From NCBI RefSeq assembly GCF_003589595.1, contig NW_020654972.1, positions 11,213,670 to 11,277,669 of the forward strand: a stretch of DNA of 64,000 bases. The letters are read 5' to 3'. Every line of letters begins with the position of its first letter. Position 1 is the first letter of the stretch. The notes beneath the pieces are model-generated. The model saw only the letters and a list, made by a program, of their open reading frames with translations, was not told the origin of the DNA and searched no databases. Made by a program: the position numbers and the translations under genes. This document shows positions 44,146 through 56,400 of this stretch, one piece after another. Origin of the DNA: Hyposmocoma kahamanoa (lineage: Eukaryota > Arthropoda > Insecta > Lepidoptera > Cosmopterigidae).

Positions 44146-44265
44146 GACAAAACCGAGCATATCTGTAGGCACCTGATCGATATTGTCGATCGACAGTAAC
44201 GATCGACAAAATCGAGCACATCTGTAGGCACCTGAGCGACAATGTCGGGCAAATCTGTAGGCACC
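44143..44265 (+). repeat. Three-copy short repeat with 'ctgtaggcacct'
   Basis: 'cgacaaaaccgagcatatctgtaggcacct' type units end at 44174, 44233 and 44265. The spacer in the first unit contains the palindrome-like 'atcgatattgtcgat'. It adjoins the foldback array. Confidence 0.8.
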
Positions 44266-45525
44266 TTTAACTTAATGATGAGTTAAGCAAGATGCAATTT
44301 CCCCACTTTTGAGGGAAACGTTATTCCATGGCATCATTATTTGTATATTTGTGTGCGTGCCGACGTGCGTAGTTACAAGTTGCTTACGCCTACATGAATT
44401 TGGTTTTTGCCTCACTTGTGACAGTTCGTTTGATATGAAACTATCATTCTATGCGTTATTATTCTAAGGGTAGAAACATATAAGCGGGTAGAAAGACACT
44501 GAAACATGATTAAAACGTTCATAACACTACATTGTGCGATGACGAGGAACCGTAGAGGTGTACCTCGTATGTCGCGTACAAAACCCCAGCACATCACGCC
44601 TATGTACTGGGGCGGGACACCTGAGAGGTGCCCCGAGTGGACCTCCAGCCTCCCCTTTAGTCCAACCTCTGCCCAACAGGTTTCAAGCTTCGATAGCCAT
44701 TAATCGCGGTGCAAGTGTACATGCCAGCTAAAACCGACCCGATTGATGCCAACGATAGGCACCCACAGTCATAAGCGTCAATGAGGCTAGTCTACTGTGG
44801 GTCGAGTCAGCACGTGGCAAATTGTCATAGTCATAGAACATGTTTCGTAACAATAGTAAACTCGACAATTAACTCAGTTGTGTATCTTTCCACCGTGTCT
44901 ATGCATGTCGTAAAGTTAAACAGTACATAGAGGAACTTACCAGTTGTTTATCTCTTAGGGTACATTCACTTACACAGCCATATCTTTAGTTTTAACCAAA
45001 CTGAAGTCCACTCGGTTCCCGCCATTGCCGTTGACGTTTCTGCCGTCTCGATAGTGTCAAAATAAAATGTTAGCAAAGGCAAAGCAGTGTTACCACAGTA
45101 CAAAAATTGGGTAAAGTTCGTTTACTCACCAAATGATTGATTATCGCGTGATTCGCGACAAGCTCGTTTCAAATAATCTTAAATGCTATGGAATACACTT
45201 TGATAATAATTGCGTGGAATCTAGACTCATGTTGTCTTTCCATACATCTTTATCTAACACATACCTTTCTGTTTTGTAATATTACTTTTAAATTAAAATA
45301 AAATACTTTTAAACTAAGTTTTAAACTTAGGAAATGATAATCTAATTATATGCTCCCGAATCCTATTGTAAGAACGCATACAGTTCCCCATAAAAGAAAC
45401 GTTTACCTTGGTTAAACGAAATCGTGGTACCATGAGTTTAGACTTAGCTACTATATATATGGAAGCGAATCTTTAGGACGTGTTGTGGATATTCTAAAGA
45501 TTCGGTTCCAGGTTTATAAGGCAAA
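44266..45525. other. No gene recognised
   Basis: Contains a 65-codon frame (44506-44703) without family resemblance; the moderately GC-rich text there may be repeat-derived. Confidence 0.3.
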
Positions 45526-45690
45526 CGCCTATGGAGTGGAATTCCTTGCCTGCAGACACATTCCCTGAACGCTATAACTTGGGCCTGTTCAAGGCGAGAG
45601 TGAATAGGCATTGTTTAGGTGCATACTAGTGGACCTCATCGTCATTTGAGGTGAGTTAGGCGTCAAATGCGCACTTACTAATATCATAAA
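45526..45690 (+). mobile_element. LINE 3' end fragment
   Basis: 'ctatggagtggaattccttg', 'ccctgaacgctataacttgg' and 'aaggcgagagtgaataggca' match 62300-62385. They code the W-N-S-L-P/F-P-E-R-Y-N-L-G type end of a LINE ORF2. Confidence 0.75.
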
Positions 45691-45808
45691 AAAGACCAAA
45701 TGCAAAATATTCCGCGGAAATGTGAATTTTCAAAACAAGGTCTGGCCATCAATGTTGCAAATGGTACCAAAATGTGGCAACTCATCTGATGTTAACTGGT
45801 GGGTGGGT

Positions 45809-46099
45809 GGCCATACACGGCCTGCTCGAGCAGTTAGTCAATGATCAACATACACGGACCGCTCTTGCAGTCATAGTCGACAAAAAGATAACTAACAAAA
45901 AGATTTTTACAATAAGATTCCGGAGCATATGTTAAGTTTATCATTTCCTAAGTCTAAAGGCGGTTTGCAATGAAATTTCATCGCGCTGCAAACCGCCCGA
46001 CGCAATCGCAACTGCTCGTGCGGTTTCGTGTATGTGTGTACATAGAAGACTGTAGTTTGCTAGTCGAGACTAGCTGCTTCAAGCTGCCCGTGTATGGCC
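45809..46099. mobile_element. MITE-like element with GGCCATACACGG termini
   Basis: GGCCATACACGG at 45809-45820 faces CCGTGTATGGCC at 46088-46099. The neighbouring text (cctgctcgagcag / gctgcttcaagctgcc) is loosely mirrored too. It has no coding capacity. Confidence 0.6.
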
Positions 46100-46369
46100 G
46101 GGCTACACGTAACCAGGTTTTAACCTAACATCGAGGTAACCAATTATCAATAGTTTGGCGCATTCAATATCTGACGAAGTTTTCATTCTAGTACTCATAG
46201 TAGGCACCAATTATAATTTTACTTTTCATGCAAGCGGAGTATGGTGTACATGAGTGGAGTGGAGTGGACTACATTAAAGAGCGATTTTGTCAGCGTACGT
46301 ACTTGTGTCCTTAGAAACGTCAGTCAAAAGTAACAAAAAGACTTAGTAAGGTAAATTTAGTAGCAGCAC

Positions 46370-46520
46370 AGCTACTTATGATAGAATTCGTCCAGGGAAG
46401 TTCTGCCACCTTAGCCATTTCTGCCACCAAGTAATGCTCACAGCATTACTGCGTTCCGGTTTTGAAGGGTAAGGGGTGCTGGTGGAATTACATGCTCGTG
46501 GAACTTGTCTGAAAATAAGA
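46370..46520 (-). repeat. Dispersed repeat X, inverse copy, partial
   Basis: 'aattcgtccagggaagttct', 'gccaccttagccatttctgc' and 'actgcgttccggttttgaag' match 19300-19375 and the inverse of 10690-10760. Confidence 0.65.
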
Positions 46521-46929
46521 TATCTACCCTAGCGGGAGGCAATCGTAACGGCATGAGTGTATTGGAGAAACAGCAAGATGAAGACAACAAAGAAATACTT
46601 TAATGGATTCTAATTATATACAGAAAATATATAAAATTTCCATGGCAATGGCTGGCACCGTCTCCAAAACTAACTAATTAGACATTATAAATATTTAAGT
46701 ATCAATATTTCTTTTTAGTGGTAAAGTAAAACTTCAAACCGATCAGTTGGATACCAATAATAATATTTTCTTACTAACTAAAATCAGAATGTTCAAAATA
46801 GGTCCACAATTGACGAAGAAATCGTTGAATACGCTGTATATGCCTTTAGAATTAGAGGATTCCGCTCAATTTCCATGGAATTTCCTCATCAGATTCTGAC
46901 TTGGTGACTATGGGACCACCGTGACAGTG

Positions 46930-47056
46930 CATCCTTTCAAATTAAATTTTTTTTTTCAAAATGGATTAACAATTGATGGAGAAATCGGAGAACATACATA
47001 TAACATACGTACAGCTGAACGTATAACCTCCTTCTTTTTTTGAAGTCGGTTAAAAT
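46930..47056 (-). repeat. Dispersed 'accgacttcaaaa' repeat, minus copy
   Basis: It ends 'ctttttttgaagtcggttaa', the reverse complement of the start of the copies at 47490 and 51847. Confidence 0.6.
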
Positions 47057-47392
47057 ACACGACTAGTAGAAGTAATCGTGTTCTTGATAAATAAATAAAA
47101 ACAGTTGAAGTTATATTCCTTTGAATAATGCGTAACCTACCTAGGTTAATGGCAGCTAGTCATCGCCGTCATCGGTCATCATCACCTATGAAATAATACT
47201 ATCGAGTGATACACGAATCAAAGCCTCGAATATCTACATTTATGCATAGAATATAACGCATAAATCGTTGCAATTCGTTGCACCACGCATGCGCGACTCT
47301 CCTTTCCGCCGACCCAGGATGTACCTGTAGCTGAGTCTAGATTTTGTTTCAGACATCCCGTTTCTGTGTACCGTGCAACTTGATTGAGAAAA

Positions 47393-47464
47393 ATGCCTAA
47401 TAAAAACTGCAGTTCTTGTAAAAAATATTGGATCATCATTTTGTTTCTCACCGTAACGAGATTC
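47393..47464 (+). CDS. Gene B, exon 1
   Basis: 24 codons from ATG (agaaaaATGc) to a phase-0 donor (gagattc then gtaagt). It codes the N-terminus with C-S-S-C and most of TM1. Confidence 0.65.
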
Positions 47465-50400
47465 GTAAGTCTTTATTAACTTATTATGATATTTTTAACC
47501 GACTTCAAAAGAGGAGGAGGCTTTCAATTCGACTGTATTTTTTGTGTGTATGTTGCACAATTACTCCGTCATTTGAGAACTGATTTTGATGATTTTTTTT
47601 GTTGGATTGGTTCCATTTAAATTTGAAGCAAATATTCCATCTTTAGGGGCGGCAAATTACGGAAGGAATCCGGTTTCGCGCACTTTCCGGTAACCGAATG
47701 TTAACTTTTTAGTATCAGTTTGTACTTAAATAGGGCGCACTATAAGTTTCCGGAACTGTGGTTTTACATACGCGTTCACTTACATAAACAATATTTAAAA
47801 AGTAGGTAATTAGAACATTTGAAAATGAAACTCTTTGGCTGTAAAATACAGTTTGTTTCATCTGACTGTCACTTGTTTTTACATAGTAACGTCAATTAAA
47901 AAATTGGTTGTAAATCACCATGGATTTAACTCGTAAAAATTTTCGTAGTATGATTTTCTACGACTTTAAGTGTTCAAACTGCTTTTGGCGATGAAGCACC
48001 ATGCAAGACGACTATTTGTAGCTGGTATGCAGAATTCAAACGTGGTCGTGTGAATTTCGTGATGATCGCCCGTCCACTGCTGTGAACAACAAAAACATCG
48101 ATGGTGTGCGTCGTATCATCAAAACAGACAGGCATGTGACATACCATGAGATTCGGGCATCTTTGGGCATACGCATGAGTTAAATACAATCATTTTGCTA
48201 CAAATGCTACACAAACATTTGGGTGCGAAAAAGCTGTGCTCTCGGTGGATCCCACACAATTTGACTGAGGCTCAAAAAACGGATCGCATCACTTGGTGCT
48301 ATGCCATGCTTTCCAGATTCAACGAAGGGGCGTAAAATTTGGTGTGGGACATAGTAACAGGTGACGAAACATGGATTCATAGTTACGATCTTAAAACAAA
48401 GCAGCAATCGAGCGTATAGGTCTTTCGAGATGAGCCGAAACCAACCAAAGTGACGCGCGTGCAAAGTGCCTCTAAGCGGACGATTGCTTCTTTTTTTAAT
48501 AAAACTGGACACGTGGCTACTGTTGCTTTGGAGAATCGTTGTACCCTGAATAGTGATTAGTACACGACCATTCGTTTGGCGGAAGTTATTAACAAACTCC
48601 GTAAAAATAACCGTAAACGCCGTATCATCTTGCACCACGATAATGCCAGTTCTCACACGGCCAGACAGAAAAATGAATTTTTGAAGGTGAACAACGTTGA
48701 CCTCATGAGCCATCCAGCGTACAGTCCCGACCTGGCACCTTGTGACTGTTATTTATTTGCTAAAATTAAGAACCAAGTTACGCGGTCAACGATTTTCATC
48801 ACCTGAACAGGCTGTCGAAGGTTATGAAAAATATGTTTCAGAGATTGTCACGGAGGAGTGACATAAATGTTTTCAGAATTACTTCATTCGTATGAAAAAG
48901 TGCATTATCGCAATATTTTGAGAAACAATAAATTCATTTCTGACATTTATAGTATTTTTTTATTATTCATTCCGGACACTTATAGTGCGCCTGAGCAAAT
49001 GAGCACGAGCACACGCCTGAGCACGTATGAGCAAAATTTAATATCAGTTCCTTTTTAAAAAAAAAACATTAGGTTCATTTTTACAGTAGATAACCCAACT
49101 AGCACACAAGCTCTAATAACAAGTCGTAGAATAGCCAGTTAGAAGTTCTTAATAACGGCATAGGCTGCATTAACAAGTTCTACAGTAGACGTATAAGCGG
49201 CTATAGCGCCGCTGTACCCTCAAAATGAGCACCGATTTATACGCTATGGGTCCTGCAATGGTCGTAAATGTTCGTTAGTATGAAGATACAATGTTTCTTA
49301 TGCGCGGTTAATGTGTGTCTAAGTAATATAAAGGTGCTATGCGAGCGGTAATGTGCGCCTAAGTATCTAAAATTAGTGCTTGTAGCGCGACTGTAGCGCT
49401 CGCATCCTATTTAGACGCGGCTGTATTTCTGAATTACGGCGCTGTACTAGACATACAGCAGCGATATTTTGAAGGAATAAACAAAACATATTTCATTGTT
49501 CATAAAGATCGTAACCTTGCGAACTGGAAAGTGATGGAGGATACGATTGCAAATAAAAAATGACAACAGTTTGATAAAATAGGTTTTCCGTTTAATACAT
49601 GCAAAATAAAAGTGCGAGTACCAGTTTATTGTAAATATGTGCATGTACTTTAGCTAAAATTGTTACGCGTCTTCTACTTAATATGCAACTGCATATTAAG
49701 TAGAAGTTTTTGTGTAAAAAGTACATTTAGTTAGAGTGTGTGAAGCTTGAACTAAGTAACCTAAAACATTGGTTTTATTAAAAACTGTAATGGCATCTCT
49801 GTTACAACAGCCTTCAGAGTTTATTAACAGCGTTTTACTGATTTAAGCCCCTAGCATTCACCGTTATAGACCTTTCGGTTTTACAATTGTGATATTGACG
49901 CGAGTACATTTGACAATTGTACGTTTTTAAAAGTAACTACTTTAGAAATATATTTATCTGCTATAGATATATCGTTCCAAAGGCTGTAGTGAACTCTATT
50001 TTACACTGCAGGCGTTAGAAACATACTATATACCATCTAAAGCGTTTTAATAAAACCCTTAGAAATATACAACATACTGCTTCAAGCCTTTTAAAGGAAG
50101 CTAGTAACTCCATTCAAACACTTCTAACTTTAAAAGCCGTCTACATAACCTCACACTGGTATTTATAAGTCTGCTTTACATCAAATACCCATACAATAGC
50201 TCTATGACTAGTCTTTTTATCTCTCTTAGGATTACATTTAACGTTATACGGCTATTGTACGACTTGCCTCCGTTTAATTACTTTTGAATACGCTACTGAA
50301 GAACTTAAGCACTATAGTAAGTCCCTCAAACAGCTAATATGCAACTTTTAGGTTATACAAAAGTCATATAAGCAGCTTATGTGCTTGTTGGGAAGTGGGC

Positions 50401-53400
50401 AGTTACCTTAATAGGTAGGTAACTTTGTCAAGCTGAACACACTGCTTCTCTTGATTTTGTCACCCTAATCGAAAGTCTTCGCCCGGGCACGAATAAAATG
50501 GTCAATGTGGTTATCCCGACATCATCTCAGGACACCACTTGGCCGATGTAGAGACATGGTGAAATATGTCAGTCCGACTGAAAACCATTGTGGTTGCGGA
50601 TCCTCAACATAAGTGGTTTGTTTCACTTGCTCTCATGTCCATTTTGTCTGACCAGTTGCACCCGCGAAGACCTGCTAGAAGCAACAGATAGGCATAGGGG
50701 CTGCTTACTGGGGTAAAATTCAAATGTAACGCACACATTCCGTACTTATTACCTAGTAAGCTGTATTGCCTCGGTGAGCGAATGGTTACCAAGCTGGACA
50801 GCCAGACAGAGGTCTCGGGTTCGATTCCGGTAGAAATCCGATAAGCATGTAGAGAATCGAGGTACACTCCAACGCTGGTACATAATCATATATATGTAGA
50901 AGTTTGAAGATAATGAAATCAGAAGAAAATAGCGCTCTTAGGGAACTTATCTCGTCCTCAACTATGAAGTGTCATAAATCTATAAGTAATTTTTTTGGCA
51001 AATTGTCAAAATTAAAAACAAATAGAAAATAAAACAAATTAATCATTTTTCTTTTGTCATATTTGGTATCAAAGAAATGGTCATTTAAAAAAAATCTATT
51101 CTGTTCGTTTCTCGACGACTATTACTTTGCAATATGACAATTCATTATATTCCTCCGACGCCTTCCTTTACTTCTATTTGAAGCATTTATATAGAACGTG
51201 TATCGAACTTACGAGAAAAAACCACAAAAAGTGCAAATCACATTGATCTGCAATCAAATTGTGTGATATTAGTTCCGCAAACTTAAATTATGCTAAAAAG
51301 ACGTGATTTATTCCACAGTGTACTTGCTATTTTACTTTAAACACAAAATCAAATACGTATTATACATACCTATGTATACGCAAACAGGAAGATGCGCTTG
51401 TCAATCAATAATATCCTCCGCGTCCGTCTCTTTCCGTTTTACTAAATAACGTGTATTGCTATCTCCCTTCATCGCACTATACCATCGCGCAACTCTGACC
51501 TTAATACAATATCGATGTGGACGAATTAATTTACACCGAGCATAATAGGATATTTTTATAGGGGACTAATCCGAGCCAATATATACCACCCGAGCTTTAG
51601 CTAGGGCGTCTACATCGAATAGGTATATAACTAGAAATAATTTGTTTGAAAACTATTCTGTCAAATCATTACGTTGACAATTGCGCTCCGATTGGCCAGC
51701 CCGAATTGGAAATAATCGACAGGTGTCGTCAATTGTTTCACTTCAAACCGACCACCTTTACCTTGAGCTTTGCTATAATGGACGAAAATTTAAAAATTAC
51801 ATGTTTAATTTTTAATTACCGATGAATTGTGATTCCGTTTGTTTTTAACCGACTTCAAAAAAGGAGGAGGTTCTCAATTCGACTGTATGTTCTTTTTTTC
51901 ATATGTATGTTACGCGATAACTCCGGTATTTGTGAACCGATTTTCATGATTCTTTTTTTGTTGGAAAGGGGGTACTTCCATAGTGGTCCCATTTCATTTT
52001 GAAGAAAATCATCCACCTCGAAGGGTGGCTGTTCATACATGAAGATTCACTTTTATAAATAGCGCCTAACTTTAATTTAGGAGCAATTACTTTAATGGTT
52101 GATTTTGCTATTTCTTCCATTCAAAGCGTTTTTCTCTCAATATACTTTGAGTAGTGTCGTAGTGAGAACCGATTTTTATTATCTCCAGTGTCAAGTCCTG
52201 TATAGTGGCGAACTAGGGGATATTTCAATAAAACTTAGCAAATAGACGCAATTCCACATACTTTTGAGGTCGGTTTTTTTAGTACTCTGTACTGATGTAA
52301 TTAGATGTTTTGCAGTTTTTCCCACACCACCGAATGGAACAGCGCCCCATTGTTAGAGATATTATCTTTATTACAATAAATACAGAATATTTTTGAGTCA
52401 GTTGTTGGCGCTGTACTATTTCAGCTTTCTAATTTGTGATTTCAACGCAAACGAGTGTTGATATTTAAAATATATAGTTAAATATATAGTTGATATAAGG
52501 CCCATTTACTTGATGAGTTGCCAGGGATGGATGGCCCTTGTTTCATCTCTGTTTCTGATTATATATTCGATGGGCGTCTATTGTATAGGCTTTCAGTCTT
52601 GAGGTGAAAACTTTACTTTTCACATCGATTTGCGAGAAAAAATAATTTATCTAAAAGTTTGTCGTTGGGCTAGGAAAGTAAATATGTCCGCTGCTGAATT
52701 AACTATGTAACANNNNNNNNNNNNNNNNNNNNNNNNNNNNNNNNNNNNNNNNNNNNNNNNNNNNNNNNNNNNNNNNNNNNNNNNNNNNNNNNNNNNNNNN
52801 NNNNNNNNNNNNNNNNNNNNNNNNNNNNNNNNNNNNNNNNNNNNNNNNNNNNNNNNNNNNNNNNNNNNNNNNNNNNNNNNNNNNNNNNNNNNNNNNNNNN
52901 NNNNNNNNNNNNNNNNNNNNNNNNNNNNNNNNNNNNNNNNNNNNNNNNNNNNNNNNNNNNNNNNNNNNNNNNNNNNNNNNNNNNNNNNNNNNNNNNNNNN
53001 NNNNNNNNNNNNNNNNNNNNNNNNNNNNNNNNNNNNNNNNNNNNNNNNNNNNNNNNNNNNNNNNNNNNNNNNNNNNNNNNNNNNNNNNNNNNNNNNNNNN
53101 NNNNNNNNNNNNATGTAACAAGAAAAACTGTCATATAACTTGATCGTGATAGCGAGAATTAAAAGTAAAACAATTGTCTATGGCAATGTGTTCGTAAGTT
53201 CTTTGAAAAAGTAAACGCCAAAAAAAAAACTTCGGTAATATTTTTTTTTTTTTTCTGTATATTGGCTACCATCAATGTGCCTAGACAACAGTAATGCAAC
53301 ATTGTTGTCCTTGCCAAAATATTCTTTTCAAATTAATCGTCTAATACTTAAATTGGCATTGAATTGACATTCAATTTTTTTTGTGAAATGAATCCATTAT

Positions 53401-56400
53401 TTTGTTATAATTTATTAATACAAAGATCGAATACTTCCTTCGATCGCAAACCGTCCAAGGCGCTATGCCAACTAAGCCACGGGACGAACCAGTGCACTCA
53501 CGAATTTTTCTGTCTTTATTGTTGGATCTTTGTATTTGGTTTTTCAACGACTTTTAGCCGTAGCGCCATCTATGAGAAATCTATGAAAGTATTTAGACAC
53601 CCAGTTAGATAACTTTACAGCTACCAGCCCTGACTAGAGACGTCACTATTAACTGTATTTAAATTTGTATTGAATTGATATTCAATTATTTTTCACAAAA
53701 TTACTCCACTGTTTTGTTATAATTATTAATACAAAAACACTTAGAAAAAATTTGTTCGATCCGGCCGGATTCCGACGTCTTCTAGCAAACCGTGCCAGAC
53801 GCTATACCAACTAAGCAACCGAACGAACCAGCGGACCTCACGAATTACACGAATCACGTTTATGACTTTTTCATTACTACATCTTTCCTTCTTTCTTTAG
53901 TCTTTAATAATTTCTTCGCATTATTTGAAATAAGCACTGTACGTATATACCTCGGCGGAAATAGAGATTTGTCATTAGTCGTTTCATACCAGTTGTATCT
54001 CATACTCTTTGGACTGTTCCTGACTTCCCTGTAATAATGTATACTATTTCTATCTGTAGATAAGTAATGGCTTCGAAATATGGATCTTGGAGTCGATCAG
54101 CCATATTCCGAAGCCAAAGATTACGGACGGCTATACTTCATACGTGTTTCAACTGATCGACATGATTTGTACCTACTACGCCCTGCCGTTCGATATCATC
54201 TTGGGGTTCACACTTTCCGCGATTGTTTATAAGGTAAGCCATAATGATATAACAGAACGCTTTATTTATGTGCATCTTTTTTCTTTCTACAACATTTCAG
54301 TTACACATTCAGTATCAAATAGTAATAGCATTCTGTTACTGTTCTGCCCCGGGCTTTCCGCCTCGCTCTACGTTTTGCTCTCTTCTCCAGTCCAATGAAT
54401 TTTATTCTTCGTTATTGTTGTGGTAGTAAATACTTCGATTTATTTAAAATCTTGTACAAATTCAAGCACGTTCCTCTCGGGACACATGACATCTACTCAG
54501 TATAATTCCTTAACCGAACTCGATGTTACAGTTAGGCCCAAAATTCAGATTGCCATGTTCGTCGTCAACCTTCGTTTAGGCTACGGTTCCACCAGAGTTG
54601 TGCACGACAGTGGATGGAGCGACAATATCTTATGACTGCCACGTGCACACACCCTAGCCGCTTTCACTACACCGTGCCTGCACGCAGGGCCGTTCGCCCG
54701 TACTCGCGTGTATATGACACACGGAACGCTACCGAATCCAGCCTCTAGCGTCCCGGTGGTACTATTAAAACTCGATAACCAGAAATATGTTACTATATTC
54801 TCGAACACATTTACACAGTTGCAGTACAATCATATTTTACAGAAAATGAACTTTACAAAACAATAATTCAAGGTTTTCCTATTTTAAAATGGCGTTAGTT
54901 TACAAACTTCTCCATAGTAATTCACTAAAATCATAACAATTTTATAATTCACTGATTTACTTCTTCTTCTGTTTACTTTTAGTCACTTCCCGATGCTGAG
55001 TAAGGATGCTTTGTTTGGATTATTTTTATACCAAACCTTATTTACCTATCTCAGTTATATATATATATATATATGAGTGTGAGTATATATATCTATCAAT
55101 CCAAATCTTATCTACCAAGGTCAATCCCTCAAAAATTACTTCAAAAGGATATAAGGATATACGTCCATAACTTTCGTACTTTTACACCTTCTGAACTCAA
55201 AGTTATGGCTAATTGTAACTCTTGGTGATCTTCAACACACAATAACTTTAATAACTATAACTCTTATAATCTGTTCATAAGAGTACAATTCTTAATTAGC
55301 TGTTACAAATATACAAAAATTCGCAAATTGACACTTTTCAGAGATTATTGTTAAGTCTTTGACAATTTCACTGAACAAATACTGTAGTTCTTTAGGTACT
55401 TTCGGTAATTTCTATCTCAATACATCTGTTCTTTATAAAGTTATTGACGAAAAACCTTAATATCGATTAAAATTCTCGATTTCTAAATGTTGCCATCTCT
55501 TTCTAAGTATTCTTGAACTTTCGATCACGTGATGTTTCTTTACTCTGATTGGTCGTTTAATATACATTCTTATATTCCAAATTACACCAAATTACATTAA
55601 CGAGAAAAAGAGACGGCTATAGTTTTCTTGCTTGTTTCGTCAATAAACTTAATATTAAGTGTGATAGTACGATTAGATACACTCTTATTCTATGAGAATC
55701 TTTTGCGCACTTCACTGTTAACACTGCACATGCACTAGAAACTTCAGCGAGATAGCTAGGCGATACGGGGATGTGTAGCTGCGCTATGAAACGGTGGTGA
55801 TATAGCTGTGTGAGGTAGGTCGACGGTGCGAGAACAAGCAGCGAAGCTGTGAAACGGTGTGTAGTTGAGTAGTGCTCACACACAATACATTATATATAGT
55901 ATCTCCTGAGAAAAACAATCTTTTTTTGTTTCAGCCACGCATGTGCATAATAGACAGATATATGCCGCTCGAATTGGAGATAATCGTTATAAAAATAATA
56001 AAACTTATCAACAACACTGTTGGGCACAAGTGGTCGGTGATAATGGGACACGAAGATGTACTCTTCAATACCGTTGACGTCCCTTGGACTTTGACATGCG
56101 TTTGTAAGTTTCCTACAAACCTGCAAAGCTAGGCGAAGACCTCTCGTTACTTTTTCCACTTTTGCAGTAATAATAACATTATTATATTCCCTGACCGTAC
56201 ATACAAACCTGACCGTACTACAGCCTCTTTGTCCACCTTTTGTTTGTCCAAATACGTTAGTAAAATAATAAAATCTTTATTACTTGCGTTATCCATTCTT
56301 TTAATGGATGACTAAGCTTGCCATTTAGGGAAAATAACGAGTTGGCCAAAAAGCGTGTGCGGTTTCTACCACTAGCTAACTTTAAGCAAAAAATGAACTT

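Noticed and set aside
44506..44703. 65-codon frame with P-P-rich end as a gene
   Set aside because: No homology recognised, no splice borders and repeat-like surroundings.
48207..48713. 168-codon minus-strand frame
   Set aside because: It is antisense to the mariner transposase relic, whose motifs are read on the plus strand.
52699..53134. Two 140-codon frames
   Set aside because: They consist of assembly gap (N) with a few flanking codons.
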